From assembly GCA_964475955.1 (NCBI GenBank), contig CAYYZY010000215.1, forward strand, positions 1 through 12,825: a stretch of 12,825 nucleotides of DNA, read 5' to 3'. Numbering within the stretch: position 1 is the stretch's first letter; each line of letters begins with the position of its first letter. The stretch comes from DATKZH01 sp964475955. GTDB lineage: Bacteria > Planctomycetota > Planctomycetia > Pirellulales > Thermoguttaceae. Below are positions 12,710 to 12,825 of this stretch, one piece after another. The position numbers and the translations under genes are program-made. Under the pieces are notes generated by a model. The model had not been told where the DNA came from. It worked only from the letters and a program-made list of their open reading frames with translations, and made no database searches.

Positions 12710-12825
12710 TCGATCACCCGCGCGGGCGCGCACGTCCGGACTACGCCAGCCTGCTCCACCTCAGGGGTGATCGATCACCCGCGCGGGCGCGCACGTCCGG
12801 TCCTTGCAGCCCGAGTTGCACGAAG
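12710..12825 (-). CRISPR. Start or end of a type I-E-like CRISPR array (two repeats visible)
   Basis: Two identical 30-bp repeats at 12710-12739 and 12771-12800 are separated by a 31-bp unique spacer (12740-12770). The period is 61 bp, exactly that of type I-E arrays (29+32). The repeat holds the palindrome CCCGCGCGGG (12717-12726), and on the minus strand it ends GCGCGGGTGATC, like the GCGGGGxTGATCC ends of I-E repeats. After the second copy come 25 bp of a second, unrelated spacer before the window stops; a third repeat is expected at about 12832. No degenerate copy is found one period upstream (12649), so 12710 is the array boundary. If the minus strand is the crRNA strand, this is the leader-distal end. 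No cas gene is in view. With only two copies an ordinary duplication cannot be excluded. Confidence 0.55.

Noticed and set aside
12427..12759. 110-codon minus-strand frame
   Set aside because: Antisense to the second integrase tail and starts in the CRISPR spacer; no domain is visible.
12583..12825. Open plus-strand frame starting at an ATGA overlap and running off the window
   Set aside because: It has no Shine-Dalgarno and translates straight through the CRISPR-like repeats; the product is Arg/His-rich noise.

Overview
The window looks like a piece of a high-GC planctomycete chromosome (Pirellulales-like). The evidence is the codon usage, heptanucleotide intergenic arrays of the TTCATCC type, GTAG-headed palindromic repeats, and integrase-tail and accessory protein types that I associate with that phylum. 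The phylum call is an inference, because no 16S gene or other decisive marker is present.

Positions 201-10681 form a conserved chromosomal block in which every gene lies on the minus strand. In order of transcription it holds: an XRE-type helix-turn-helix protein (10681-10148); the transcription-repair coupling factor mfd (9769-6536); a membrane-anchored PpiC/SurA-like foldase with a very long Pro-rich linker (6396-4324); pdxJ (4037-3303); dapA (3183-2296); an overlapping DUF4160/DUF2442 pair; a small cyclic-phosphate-type receiver protein; and a GT4 glycosyltransferase (1322-201). pdxJ has a convincing sigma70-type promoter and Shine-Dalgarno. From dapA onward the gaps are 13-18 bp or overlaps, so the last five genes look like one transcript. 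Positions 1-200, after the glycosyltransferase, hold nothing I can name beyond a 6-bp hairpin at 5-19.

The intergenic spaces of this block are rich in structure. Two GTAG-headed, RAYT-type REP clusters flank mfd (6386-6475 and 9956-10028). A third imperfect palindrome lies at 10053-10115, and two different heptamer arrays lie between pdxJ and dapA. The 720-bp space upstream of the XRE gene (10682-11400) has no convincing gene. It holds paired 18-bp direct repeats overlapping a sigma54-like -24/-12 element, a 20-bp inverted repeat bounding a 131-bp MITE-like segment, and a rho-independent terminator.

The terminator belongs to a tRNA whose 3' portion alone is present (11401-11442, minus strand), so 11401 marks a junction between chromosome and an integrated element. 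Beyond it, on the plus strand, lie a detached tyrosine-recombinase C-terminal tail (11458-11829), a planctomycete-type accessory gene of unknown function (11887 on) that appears cut at about 12380, and a second detached tail (12416-12586). Each tail follows an identical GGACTCGAAC tRNA T-arm match. This looks like a scar of repeated integrations at tRNA-type att sites, with attachment cores lying inside the integrase reading frame.

The window ends in two perfect 30-bp direct repeats separated by 31 bp (61-bp period). Their palindromic core and ending resemble type I-E CRISPR repeats. The array, if real, continues beyond the window.
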